Shown: positions 1 through 11,080, counted from the first letter of the stretch. The stretch: DNA of 64,000 bases from Cryptomeria japonica (GCF_030272615.1 NC_081415.1:189996270-190060269), one strand, 5' to 3'. The notes: a model not told the origin generated them from the sequence alone. A program made the numbers and translations.

Positions 1-920
1 CACCTACAGATCAGTGATGGATCATCATTACATGTGTCAAGAAGTAATAGTTAACAATCAGTATCAAGCATTAACCGACATATGTAGTATGTTACCGGTA
101 TGACTGCTAATGGGTACTTGTAGGTTATGTAAGACAATGAAGTTGGAAATTCATTGCATTAGCCCCGATAGCTTAGAATGTGGAGTTTGTGTCTCAGGTG
201 GTATTGGAAAATACCTCAATGACATATGATTGGCCTGATTATTGATCATGTAGGCTTGCATACTTTTGGGCTAACTATTTTTTATTCTTGGCATGATGGT
301 AATATTGTCTAACATTATGTAAGTCCAGGATCATGTCATAAGCTGTGCTGGATACAATGTAGTTGAAGGATCATCTGATGATCACATATGAACAACTAAA
401 TTAGTATAAGGTGAAGATTTGAGTCTTAGTACCGTCCCCATCTAGAGATAAGAACCTAGAGATGTAAGACTCAGGGGGAGTTCAAGTGCTCGTGATAAAG
501 AGTTAGCTTGCTTGAATTGGTAAGAATGCTGACTGCCCAAACTGAAAGAGATGGGATTTGCAAAAATGTTGCAGGTTGACCAGAAGGAGAGAAATATTCA
601 CTAACACATCAATAATTGGTATCAGTCCTTCTTGACTTCAGACTCGCTTACTCAATTGGTGTCAGTTGATGGTTAAGTTTCCCATCTCAACTACTGTGAC
701 TTGAGAAGATGTAACAACTGGTGACTAGATAACAAGTGGTATCTAAGGAAGTGTTACATCCAATGAAGATAAAGGGGGAGAAAGTATTCTGTCAGTAACT
801 AGTGGATACAAAGAGAAACAATATCCTGATAGTGCCCTTTGTCATTGTGTCAAAGGGGGAGAAGAATTCTGTAGTATGCCAGATACTACAAATGTTGACA
901 TCAATGCCAAAGGGGGATAT
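1..920 (+). mobile_element. 3' internal end of a plus-strand LTR retrotransposon (copia-type ends)
   Basis: No protein is recognisable here. The stretch ends in a polypurine tract (909-918, AAAGGGGGAT preceded by ATGCC) directly against the LTR that starts at 921, so it is the 3' part of an element whose 5' part lies outside the window. Similar purine tracts also occur near 472-480, 771-780 and 852-861, which is unusual. The sequence is probably a long 3' untranslated segment. Assignment to copia rests only on the PPT and LTR ends shared with the copia elements further right. Confidence 0.55.
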
Positions 921-2926
921 TGTTGGCATTGTGTTGTCATTGATGTCAACCGGTATGGGATGATTACCAGTAGAAGAGATGTATGTGCAACACTATTATG
1001 AAGGAGTATAGGATGTGATATCTTGGATATCACCTTGTGTTGCTAAACATCGGTAAAGATAAGGAAGATGACCTCATAGGCCATCAGTACACAAGCTAGT
1101 GCCTATCTTGTGTGAAGAGATGTGTTGTGAGTGGTTACTTGGGATGAAGAGGCATAATGTTATTTGAATCACTTCAACTCTGGAAGAGAAGAATGAACCG
1201 GTATGCTGTGAGGTTGCAGAATAGAAGGAATCCCATCGAAATAAGTTGCAGTCATCTTGAGAAGAGTCAGAGGAAGTCTAAAGTGTTTGTCACCCTGACA
1301 AACTGATAGAGGAAGGAACATCCTTGATCAGGAAGAAAGGATGTGTAAATATAATTATAGGAATCTGATCTCTTTGAAAGAAGATAGGAGTTTTGTGAAG
1401 GTTAATGACATGATGTCATCAAAAGTGGTAACTGGTATATGAGTCCATCGGTTATATATGCAAGGTGCTACTGCAGAAGATTTCCCATTTGTGGAAATAA
1501 GCATACTTAGGACTTACCAGTATGGAGACCGGTTTGAGATTTCCATCGACAGCTCAAGATGAAAGCAGATATGAAAAAGTAACCAATAGAATGGTTGAGA
1601 TTTGAAGGGTTAGCAAACTGGCCAAATTAAGGAACCTGTAAGGTGGTTGGTTGGTGATCCTACTTGGACCGACTTGAAGTGCCAAGCTGATAGATAGTTG
1701 ACATGGAGTCAACATGGAAAACCCGTGATTGGAGAAGGATAGGATGTACAAGCAATAAGGTTGTTGCAGGGTTGGTCAACTTTAATGAAAAGTCACTCAA
1801 ATCACGAGACATGTTGTAGAAGGATTATAGGGGTTTGAGGCTCGAGGTCTAAAAGACAACTACATTCTAGCTAAGAGATTGAGAAGAACGAGACGATGAA
1901 GGAAACAACCCAATAGATCTCTTGTGACTAACCAAAGGATTTGCTGAGAAGGTAAAATGAAAATCACTAGGATTAAAGGGCGTGATCGAGGAAACACGAC
2001 TATGGTGGAGATATGCATTCAGATGTTAGAAAGATTAGATCTTGCAAGATCTGATTGGATTTGGTATGTCTCAAAGATGGTGAAGAAACCTTAACCACCT
2101 GAGTTTTGAATTGGCGTTTGGCGAGAAATCTGATCTATAAGTAAAAAGGCCTAAGAGATTGTTTGTTGCTGCTGCATAGAGAGAATATTGTATTATTGCA
2201 AAGTGGTAGACTTCTACAAGTAAAGACAAGATCAGTCCAGTGCTCAACAAGCAAGAGAGGGAGAGTGAACTTGGTTGAAGCTTTCAATCAGTTGGAGAGA
2301 AGAATCGGTAGTGACTACACTAGCAGAGTGTGAAACTGGTGATGTGCAGAGAGTGAGGTGCGAATCCAGCAGAGTAACAGCAGGTGCAGAGTAGGAAGAA
2401 GATTGAGTCAGTAGAAGAGAGAAGTACTTCACCGATAGAGTAAGACATTTGATAAGGTTGCAAGATTCACTTGTAACATGATAATAACTTATGTATTGAA
2501 GTTTGTTTTATGAACACTGTGTTGTAGCTCGGTGCAGGGGTTGGTGCTCCTTTAGGTTGTAGCCCATAAATCTATTAGGGGTTGTAGCTCCTTGGGTTGG
2601 TGCCCTAAAGTCAAGGGTTGTAGCTCCTTGGGTTGGTACCCTAAACTATGTAACTGTGCTTTCTCGTGAGGTTGGATTGGAGCAGTAGACTCCATCAACA
2701 TTTCTCACTGAGGTTTTTCCCACATTGGGTTTTCCTTGTATATACTGGTGTTATGTGATGTCTCCTTGTGTATGTGTCCATTTGAGTTAGTATCATTACT
2801 AACTAGTAAGTCTGCATTGTGCTTGGTTAGCAAACGGGTGTTGCCCACAAAAGAAAACCAAAAGGAAAAGTTTTGAGAACCACTGATTCACCCCCTCCCC
2901 CTATCAGTGGTGCATTGTGTCTAACA
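921..2926 (+). repeat. 3' LTR (about 2.0 kb)
   Basis: It begins TGTTGGCATT right after the PPT and ends TCTAACA. A TTGTCATTGATGTCAAC block lies near the start and a C-rich run between complementary arms lies near the end (2879-2911), both shared with the other copia-type LTRs here. Around 2530-2645 there are several imperfect copies of a short unit containing GGTTGGTGCCCTAAA; the solo LTR at 47850 carries the same repeats, so the two belong to one family. The 5-bp flanks do not match each other, as expected for one LTR of a longer element. Confidence 0.8.
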
Positions 2927-2999
2927 AGTTAAAATCTTAGAAAAAAACCCATCTTCTTCTAGCAACCCTTGTCCTACATCTCAAGGGACAAGACCTAAT

Positions 3000-3263
3000 C
3001 CTATTGATGTCCAAGAGAAATTAGCTACTAGAATATTTTGGAGATTGAAGTATGATAAGAATGTTGTTTTTCCTTTCATTAGACTTAATTACAATTATAA
3101 GCATAAGGAAGGTGACGCACATTGCATTTTTCATCATAGTTATTCTCATTCTCTTGGAAATTGTAAAACATTTAAAATATTTGTTCAAGACCAATATGAT
3201 AGAGATCACATAGCTCTTACACTTAATCTTGCACTCTTCCTTGGTGAAGAGGTAGTGCCTTAA
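3000..3263 (+). pseudogene. gypsy gag-like fragment (CxxH...HxxxxC segment)
   Basis: The plus strand encodes a short open stretch (72 residues from 3045, stop near 3261) with HCIFHHSYSHSLGNCKTF. This resembles the Cys-His segment after the capsid domain in Tat-like gypsy gag proteins; the 17.2-kb element in this window has CDYHRNKGHNINHC followed by a similar Lys/Asp-rich helix. Open frame extends upstream to about 3000. It is cut off by the 2926 LTR on the left and unrelated copia gag on the right. I infer a relic of an older insertion; function cannot be claimed. Confidence 0.4.
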
Positions 3264-3446
3264 CACTTTATTCACCCTCCATGTTTCTCCTCACCCTATG
3301 GTACTAGTATTTAACTTCATTAGGGTCTCTTTCTCATAAGAGGTGATGCTATTTCAATTACAATCATCTTGGGGCAGCAACATAATTCATTCTTGCCTCT
3401 ATGCTTTGGGGAAAATAATATTCTTGCTCTTTTCCTTCAATTTAAT

Positions 3447-4195
3447 TCATCTCTTTCTCATATCTGGATATCCTCCTTGAAGAACTTTCTCCCAGATCAT
3501 ATCTTTGCTTACCCTTTTCAAAAGCACTACCTTGAATGTAGATTTTGTCTTAAGAAGAGAGTCACCAAACTCACTCAATTCAAAGGCTAAAAGCTTACCA
3601 ATCAAAATGTCCTTGGTCACATCAGTCATTGTCCAGATCTCCTCAATAGCAACAACTTTGTGTTTGTAGGATGCAGGTAAGGATCTAAGCACCTTAGCAA
3701 TAATCTTTGATTCTTCCAACTTTCCACTAACACATTTGATATTGCACACAAGTTCATTCACCTTCAGCATAAAAGAAGTGATGTTCTCATCTTCACCCAT
3801 CCTCAACATCTCATATTTTCCCTTCGGGCTCTACAACATAGCAATCTTCACATAACTATCACCTTCATACAGAGTTTCTAACTTCTTCCAGATCTCATGA
3901 GTAGTTTGCGATTCCATAACATTTATCATCTTAGAGTTGGTCAGAGCACTCAACAATGCTTCCTTAGTCCTAATATTTCATTCAACTTCCTTTATCTCAT
4001 AGAGACTAGAAGGACCATTTGCAAAAATGGTATACTTGTTTTTGGTAATAGTACAGTAAGATTTGCCAATGCATCTCTAATGACACTTCATGAGGCTCTT
4101 CCAAAGAGAGTAGTTAGTACCATCAAATCTCAGACTGTCCTTGTAAGTCACCATCCTAGATCATCTCAAGAGGTTAACCTTCTTCAGAGGAACCA
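3447..4195 (-). pseudogene. copia gag (UBN2-type) pseudogene
   Basis: Read on the minus strand, the segment nearest the PBS matches the copia gag helical domain in broken frames (LSALTNS..., THEIWKKLETLYEGDS). An open stretch 3809-3447 then carries ENITSFMLKVNELV, IIAKVLRSLPASYKHKV and ILIGKLLAFELSEFG, matching the intact-looking copia gag at 7540-8169. Stops and a frameshift lie between the parts. No zinc knuckle, protease or pol follows, so the element is truncated near 3440. It belongs to the same element as the PBS at 4192-4208 and the partial LTR at 4210. Confidence 0.75.
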
Positions 4196-4208
4196 AATCT
4201 GATACCAA
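4192..4208 (-). other. Primer-binding site (initiator tRNA-Met type)
   Basis: The minus strand reads TTGGTATCAGATTTGG next to the LTR end at 4210. TGGTATCAGA is the usual plant copia primer site, complementary to the 3' end of initiator tRNA-Met. It fixes the direction (minus) and the LTR boundary of the truncated element. Confidence 0.8.
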
Positions 4209-4209
4209 T

Positions 4210-4536
4210 TGATGAAATGACTATGATTTTGAGTAGACAACTGAGAGGGGGGGTGAATCAGCTGTCTCAAAAACTTACACAACTTTAACTTATTCTTAGA
4301 TCTGATAATTAAGCATGAAATCATAAATCAGCAACACATCAAGAACAAATATAACACCAAGATTTTTGACGTGGAAAACCCGATCAAGGTAAAAACAATA
4401 GTGGGAAAACACCCACAATAAGATGATACTCTATTAGAAGTATTAGACAATGGGGAATGCACATGCATTCAGGAACATTGCCTAGAGCTCACTACTAAAA
4501 AAAAAAAAGGGCTACAACCCAGGGAAGACTCACTTG
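4210..4536 (-). repeat. Truncated 5' LTR of the copia fragment
   Basis: The plus strand starts TGATGAAATGAC right after the PBS, so the minus-strand LTR ends ...CATCA. A run of G's at 4245-4253 sits between arms 4235-4244 and 4258-4267 that pair with one wobble. The sequence stops at about 4536, where the next LTR begins, so only about a quarter of a normal LTR of this type remains. Confidence 0.7.
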
Positions 4537-5704
4537 CTAAAATAATCGGTGGACAACTGAGAGGGGGGGGGGGTGAATCAGTTGTCCACAGATTATATTA
4601 AGCAAGCCACTTTATAACCTTTAATTGGAGCACATAAACATTAAATAACAAAATAGTAGAAATAGATACCGGTAAGCAATAAAACTTAAGAATGAAATAG
4701 AGAATCAACATAATGCAACCATACCACATAACACCATTATTTGTACGTGGAAAAACTGGTAAAGGGAAAAACCACGGTGGGATGCCTACCCATAGTTAGA
4801 TGATACTTCTGCAGAAAGTATGTGATATAATAAGAGGCCTGCACATGCAGGGAGGCACACTACCTAGAGCGTACTGCTCATTACAAAGGAGTCTCACTGA
4901 CTAAGGAGTCTCACGATAGCATCTACCATGCCTGATTATAGTCCTAGTTAAACTCAATATCAGAGACCTTTGACCTCTTACATAAACCCAATTCGATCAC
5001 CTATGATTGACCAAATATCCTTCGCATATGATGTTTCATTCCATGACCATTACCACCACTATCAAAATCTACAATGTGATCTTACATCAATTTATACAAA
5101 CCCTAAGGCCTAAACCAGTTAGGTCAGATACCTAAAATATATTACAATAAGATCATTACATACATTCACATTACAATGATATACCATGTCGGCTTTAGAC
5201 TAAAACAACATTAACCAATCCATAAATCATCTCAGTAATGTGTAGAGAACACATAACATGATATCGGTCCATAACCTAGATCCAAATAGATTCTCCATGC
5301 CAAAGTGATGTCTCCACTTAGTCGAGGCACTAACAAAGATCACCTTCTATATCGTGAATTCCGTCTAGAAGCCACACCAACACCACTTATGCATCTTGTC
5401 AAAGATTCTCAGTAAAAGCTCTGCCAGTAAAACCTTAAACCCTTACTGGTATAGGCTTACTAGAGTGTATGATAGCATCCAATCATCTAGTCAATACCAA
5501 CTGACCAAAACATACTCCAGAAAAATCAAACCAAACATATTCCATTGATCCAAACATGTTGGTAGTATCCAACATATAGTCCCTTCTGCCAGTAACACTA
5601 GTTTTTCTATCAATAATCAATCATAATAGCTAGTGTTGACATCAATGACAAAACATCAATGCAACACATAATCAATTCCTTCATATTGCCAACAATCTCC
5701 CCCT
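4537..5704 (-). repeat. 3' LTR of the 4537-9702 copia element
   Basis: It ends TTGCCAACA on the plus strand (5' TGTTGGCAA on the minus strand) against the PPT. Near its other end a perfect 12-bp inverted repeat (4549-4560 and 4578-4589) encloses a long G run. It aligns by eye with 8686-9702 but retains a segment around 4745-4790 that the right copy lacks, and many differences are transitions. Confidence 0.8.
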
Positions 5705-5726
5705 TTAGCATTGATGGAAACACTAG
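5705..5726 (-). other. Polypurine tract
   Basis: The minus strand reads CCATCAATGCTAAAGGGGGAGAT, directly followed by the LTR start TGTTGGCAA. This is the plus-strand priming site. The flanking TGCTAA and TTGGCA can pair apart from one mismatch, placing the purine run in a loop. Confidence 0.75.
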
Positions 5727-6066
5727 ATGTGAAAAGGAAAACATCTAAGTGCTAAGAAAGGCCAAAAATTTATCATAGAAGATATAACAATGAAAAACTG
5801 AAAAATCCTAGCAACTCCCTCTAAGGAGTGCAGTCCAATATGAAACTGGTCTGAATCTCTCTCCCATATGAGATATTATGACATTAGTTTTCACATATAA
5901 CTCTCCTCCTTTGACATCAATGCCAAAGATATGACATACATATCAAAATCATGTGAATCTCAAAGCTGACTACTCCCCCTGAGTAGTAGTACCACTACAT
6001 CAATCTAGAGCAAAGGATAAAGCTGATGATGAATACCAGACTGATGCTCTGCTCCATCAGTTAAGT

Positions 6067-7440
6067 TTATTCTGAAGGGGTAGATACCCCTAACCTATTT
6101 CTCAAATATTCAAATGATTCCTTATACATCAGTTTAGTGAATATATCTGCAATCTTCTCTTTAGTGTTCACATAAACCAATTTGACTTCCTTTTCCTCCA
6201 CCTTTTCTTTTAGAAAGTTATATTCTATTGAAATGTGCTTAGTCTTATAGTGAAATATCGGATTCTTAGATATGTCAATAGTTGCAGAGTTATCACAATA
6301 GATAACTACCGGTTTACTATAATTTACTTTGATATCCTTCAACATTTGCTTCATCCACAAAATTTGAGTGCAATTAGTTGTTGCTGCAACATATTCAGCT
6401 TCTGTAGTAGATAACGAAATGCATGACTATTTTTTGCTGATCCATGAAACTAAATTATTTCCAAGAAAGAAAGCTCCACCAAAAGTGCTCTTCTTGTCAT
6501 CAGTGTCTCCTACCCAATCTACATCTGTATATGCACATAGAGTGAAGTTATCATCTCTAGAGTACCGTAAGCCATATTCTGTTGTTCCTTGCAAATACTA
6601 AAATATCCTCTTTGTTGTACATTCATGATTGTCTTTAGGATTACTTTGATATCTCAAAACAATACTTACTACATTCATAATATCCGGTCTAGTCTGAGTT
6701 AGATATAACAAGCCACCAATCATAGACTTATACCTTGTCGAATTTACCGGTGCAGCTGTGTCTTTGATAGATAATTTCTCACTTGTCACCATAGGAGTAC
6801 TTACCGGTTTGGAATTATCCATACCAAACTTCTTCAATAGTTCCCTTAGATACTTAGTTTGATAGATAAAAATGCCTTTTTCATTTTGAGTAATCTGCAA
6901 ACCTAAGAAAAATATCATCTCACTAATCATAGACATTTCAAATTTTTTCTTCATATTATTAGAGAATTCAATGCACAATTTATCTCCACCTTCAAAAATG
7001 ATATCATTGACAAATACTTCAATAATTAGAATATCATCAACATTGATCTTGTAATATAAATTACTCTGAGTAGTTCCTTTAGTAAAACCAAGCTTCAAAA
7101 GATATTTATCCAACCTTGCATACTAGGCTCTAGGAGCTTGTTTTAATTCATATAATGCTTTCTTTAACCTGCAAACCATATCTTTGTCATCTCTTAGTGA
7201 AAACCCATCAGGTTGCTCAATGTATACCTATTCCTAAAGTTCACCATTAAAAAATGAACATTTAACATCCATTTGATAGACCTTATAGTTATTCTATGTT
7301 GCATAGGCAAGAAATAGTCTAACAACTTCAATTCTAGCTACAGGTGAAAATGTCTCACCATAATCAATTCCTTCCATTTGAGAATATCATTTACTAACCA
7401 ATCTAGCCTTGTTTCTTACAACTTGACCATCCTCATTTAG
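6067..7440 (-). pseudogene. copia pol remnant: reverse transcriptase and RNase H
   Basis: The minus-strand order is RT from NEDGQVVRNKARLV (about 7440), VYQMDVKCSFFNGE and IEQPDGFSL, then the RT active-site region VFVNDIIFEGG (canonical FVDD changed to FVND, removing a catalytic Asp). RNase H follows: YTDVDWVGD near 6540, TEAEYVAA near 6400, IYCDNSATI near 6300, and the usual copia C-terminus YLRNRLGV ending at 6067. Several stops and at least one frameshift interrupt it (open pieces 7113-6598 and 6360-6067). Strongly similar to the copy at 36491-38040. Non-functional. Confidence 0.9.
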
Positions 7441-8169
7441 TTCCAATTCTTTTACATATAAGGCTTTCCAATCACTTTTGTCAGTAGATGATGATGCATG
7501 AAAAGAAAGTTCAGACTTTGCAGCTCCAGAGGGTCCAAATCATTCAAGCTCAAAAGCAGATAATTTCCCAATCAGAATGTCTCTATTAACTGAAGTGTTT
7601 GCCATTGTTCTCAATTCATTAATTGTAGTCACCTTCATCTTGTAAGCTTGTGGAAGGGCTCTCAAGACTTTGGAAATTATTTCATCTTCACTCAGAGATC
7701 CTCCACAACATTGAATTCCCATGACAATCTCATTTACTCTTTCCATAAATGTTGCAATTCTTTCATTACCTTCCATCTTCAAGTTCTCATATCTTACCCG
7801 GTAGCCATCAAGTTTAGCAATTTTGACAGTAGGATCACCTTCATTCAGAGTTTTCAATTTATCCCACATAACCTTTTTAGATGATTTATTAATCAATCCC
7901 ATGATTTGTTGATCAGTGAGTGCACACAAGAGGGCTTCTCTTGCTCTGCAATCATTTTCAATATTCTTGTCTAAGTCTGCAGGAGCAGGAATTTCAAATG
8001 CCAGATCATAAGGTGTGTATCCTTTCTCACTGATCTCCCAAATATCCTTTCCAAGACATCTAAGATGAGTCTCCATTTGGATTTTCCACATCCCATAGTT
8101 TGATCCATCAAGCTTAGGGATTTCTCTTCTGAAAATAGTTGCCAGTGGATTTGAAGTATTAGTCACCAT
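7441..8169 (-). pseudogene. copia gag (UBN2 / Retrotran_gag type), long open frame
   Basis: A 209-codon open frame (8169-7540) begins MVTNTSNPLATIFRREIPKL and contains the copia capsid landmarks LDGSNYGMWK, LTDQQIMGLI, KLDGYRVRYENLKM, TFMERVNEIV and LRALPQAYKMKV, ending GKLSAFELE before a stop. After the stop, coding similarity continues (SELSFHASSSTDKSDWKALY) and then changes at about 7440 to RT sequence. The CCHC zinc knuckle expected next is missing. Gag packages element RNA into virus-like particles. The start chosen is the first Met of the conserved domain. Confidence 0.85.
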
Positions 8170-8668
8170 AGGATCTACCTCAAGTAGTTAAGCTTCTGCA
8201 AAAGAGGACAAAAGCTCTTGTTCATTATTCTGGGATTGTACCAAATCAGTTCTCAACAAATTATTCTCATGAGCCAATCTACCACATTCTTCAAATTTTT
8301 TACAACAAGATTTTCTTCCTTCTTTTTGTCCTCAATATCTTTTGGCATTCTCATAGTCAGGTCTTGCATTTCATTCTTCATGAGCATGTTTGCTTGACTT
8401 AGTTTCTAACATTGTTCCTTAAGTGCATTTTTCTCTTCATCATCCTGGTTTTGCAAAAGTTCCTTCCTCTTAGTTTGAGCTGATGATAACCTTTCTTGCA
8501 GAACAAGAATGAATTCATTAGTAGAATTCAATTAATCTTGTAGCTTTAAGTTCTTTATCCTTTGAGCATCATAATCCTCAAGTGCCATCTCAAGTTGCTT
8601 CTCCAGAACCATGTTCAATGATTCCAGTTTCAGGAGATTCCTCAAGCTGTTAAACTTCCTCCGAGGTA
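8170..8668 (-). pseudogene. Coiled-coil coding segment upstream of copia gag
   Basis: Between the PBS and the gag start, the minus strand reads as Leu/Glu/Lys-rich helical sequence in broken frames (for example LLKLESLNMVLEKQLEMAL, LVLQERLSSAQTKRKELLQ, MLMKNEMQDLTMRM). A normal copia leader is short, so this is extra. It resembles in style the coiled coil of the gag at 32289-33569. I infer capture or recombination of a coiled-coil gag module; no function is known. Confidence 0.5.
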
Positions 8669-8685
8669 CCAATCTCTGATACCAA
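8669..8685 (-). other. Primer-binding site (initiator tRNA-Met type)
   Basis: The minus strand reads TTGGTATCAGAGATTGG immediately after the LTR end. TGGTATCAGAG is the standard plant copia primer site, and it fixes the inner LTR border at 8686. Confidence 0.85.
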
Positions 8686-9702
8686 TAATTAGGATGACTA
8701 GTGGACAACTGAGAGAGGGGGGGTGAATCAATTCTTAATAGATTATATTAATCAAACCACTTTATAACCTTTAACCAGAGTACATAAATATTAAATACTG
8801 GAATAACAGAAACAAATACCGGTAAGAAATAAAACTTAAGAATGAAACAAAGAATTAACACAATGAAACCATACCACATAACACCATGGTGGGAAGCCTA
8901 CCCACAGTCAGATGATACTTCTGTAGAAAGTATGTGATACAATAAGGGGCCTGCACATGCAAGAAGGCACACTGCCTAGAGCGTACATCTCATTACAAAG
9001 GAGTCTCACTGACTACAGAGAGGTGATAACAACCTCAATATAATTGGACAACAACCCAGAAGAATGATCTGCCAGAGATAGCATCTACCATGCCTGATTA
9101 CAGTCCTGATTAAGCTCAATACTGAAGGCCTTTGACCTCTTACTTAAACCCAATTCGATCACCTATGATCGACCAAATCTCCTTCACATATGATATTTCA
9201 TTTCACGACCATGATCATATGATCTACAATGAGATCTTACATCAATTTATACAAACCCTAAGGCCTAAACCAATTAGGTCGGCCACTTAAAAGGTATTAC
9301 AATAAGATCATTACATACATCCATATTACAATGATATGCCATGTCGGCTTTAGACCAAAACAACATTAACCAATCTATAAAACATCCCGGTAACATGTAG
9401 AGAACACATTAACATAATACCAGTCTGTAACCTAGATAGGTACCAGACCTAATTTGGGTCCACTACACAAAGCGATGTCTCCAATTAGTCGAGGCACGAT
9501 CAAGGATCACCTTCTACATCCTAAATTCCATCTAGAAGCTGCACCGACACCACTTATGCATTCTTTCAAATATTCTCAATAAAATCTCTGCCGATAAAAC
9601 CTCAAACCCTTACCGGTAACACTAGTTCTTCTACCGGTTACCAACCATAATAGTGACAAAACATCAATGCAACACATAATCAATTCCTCCATATTGCCAA
9701 CA
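8686..9702 (-). repeat. 5' LTR of the 4537-9702 copia element
   Basis: The plus strand begins TAATTAGGATGAC against the PBS and ends ATTGCCAACA. In minus orientation the LTR runs TGTTGGCAAT...CCTAATTA, so it ends TA rather than the canonical CA, as does its relative at 34837. A G run at 8714-8720 marks the C-rich loop of the terminal hairpin, but the 3' arm here has decayed. Confidence 0.8.
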
Positions 9703-9935
9703 TCTTCAACTATTGAAACCTTCAACATACTCATTTCATCTGGAATTTTAAAAGAAAACCCATTGATGTACCTCACCACCTTCTCTCTTTCCATCTCTCT
9801 ATGTCCAGATCTGATTACCACCTTGTAGAATTCCTCAGTGTATTCTTTCATAGTCATGTTTCTCTGTTTTAGGTTCTACAACTTCTTGAACAACTCCAGT
9901 TCATAGTCTCCGGGTATGAAATTGGCCTTCAACAT
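9703..9935 (-). pseudogene. gypsy gag (Retrotrans_gag) fragment, C-side piece
   Basis: The minus strand encodes FIPGDYELELFKKL, then NMTMKEYTEEFYKVVIRSGH and VRYINGFSFKIPDEMSMLKV, a standard Ty3/gypsy capsid segment that also occurs in the chromovirus at 57368. A stop (from CAG) precedes NLKQRN. It is cut on the left by the copia LTR ending at 9702 and on the right by the insertion at 9936. It continues at 34764-34836 and 40662-41022, so it is the tail of the gag belonging to the LTR at 41204. Confidence 0.85.
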
Positions 9936-11058
9936 TGATGAACACTAAGAGGGGGGGTGAATTAGTATACCAAAAAATACTGAACTCAAACACTTAAACA
10001 ATTTAGCAATAAACCGGTATAACAGTTTTACTAACAAACCGGTTAAGACAAATGCAAACCAAACAACAAATAAGGCATTCACCCACAAGAGCATAATAAA
10101 CATAACACAAGAGATTTTGATGTGGAAACCCAAATGGGAAAAACCATGATGAGATGAAACTCACAAGTAACTATCTGTAGAATAGTAACCAGACTGGTTA
10201 AGGTCAGACCAATTAAGGTCATACAATGTTCTTCACCAGAATAGATCCTGTTAGGAATATCAATATCTATTAGGAGATAAGTCAGATTAAAGACTACCTT
10301 GTGAGAGGATTTCAGATCCATAGTTGTGAACCACCATGTTAGAGGATTTACAAAGGCTTTGCCAAGCCTACCTGGTTAAGGGTTTCAGACTTGTTGAAGA
10401 TGTGAGTAATCAACAAGTGAGTATCTAGCAAATAGCACAGTTTGCTTGGTTAGATCAATGATAGCTCATTGTTAATGCATTTAAGCATTAATTTAGTCTT
10501 CAGTATATCCACACTCTGTTACTTCACATAGACTAGATCTTGTCTTTTGAGATCGTTAATGCAAAAACCTCATCAACCACCTAAAATTCCAACTACACCT
10601 AAAACCCTAGACATGATGTCCTTTAAAAGGAATCCAATTTCATGTTGGTCCAATAGGATTACATTGAAAGTTCCTAGATTCAGTGCATTTGGACACATTT
10701 AGTAACATGACACAGAATCACCACCAACGTGTCGGTGGATAACTCATCACAGAGAAATACCGATTCATACATTACCGATTACCGGTTCACACATTTTATT
10801 GATTACTGGTTTGTCAAAATGAAGACTAGGAAAAATGATAACAACTGCTTTATTCCTTCATACCACTTTGGGATCCTTGAACCGCTTGAGGTCTTCATAC
10901 CGCTTGAGATCGGTAAACACTTTCTGTAAAACATCGATAGTCTAAAGACTATAATACATAATACCGGTTGAGCATAACTCATACATACAGAAAGTGATTT
11001 CAAAGCAAGTGTGTGTCCATCAATGACAATCACAACATCATCATAAAAAATGCCAACA
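9936..11058 (-). repeat. 3' LTR of the non-autonomous element
   Basis: Plus-strand ends are TGATGAACAC and ATGCCAACA (minus: TGTTGGCA...GTTCATCA). It matches 33620-34763 closely by eye. A G run at 9951-9957 between 9942-9948 and 9962-9968 forms the C-loop hairpin in minus-strand RNA with one U-G pair. The internal segment GGTTTTTCCCATTTGGG (minus strand) is shared with the solo LTR at 59150, indicating the same or a sister family. Confidence 0.9.
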
Positions 11059-11080
11059 ATCTCCCCCTTTGGCATTGATG
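11059..11080 (-). other. Polypurine tract
   Basis: The minus strand reads CATCAATGCCAAAGGGGGAGAT, abutting the LTR start TGTTGGCA. TGCCAA before and TTGGCA after the purines are perfectly complementary, so the tract can sit in a hairpin loop. Confidence 0.8.

Larger units (their letters stand above)
4537..9702 (-). mobile_element. Ty1/copia retrotransposon, internally deleted
   Basis: Two LTRs (4537-5704, 8686-9702) enclose, in minus-strand order, PBS, a coiled-coil segment, gag, RT, RNase H and PPT. Protease and integrase are absent: gag runs straight into RT near 7440. The outer 5-bp flanks do not match (TCACT-like on the left, TCTTC on the right), and the flanks themselves differ: copia LTR on the left, gypsy gag on the right. 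So either one end has been rearranged or the two LTRs come from different insertions joined by recombination. The left boundary is uncertain by a few bases. Confidence 0.8.
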
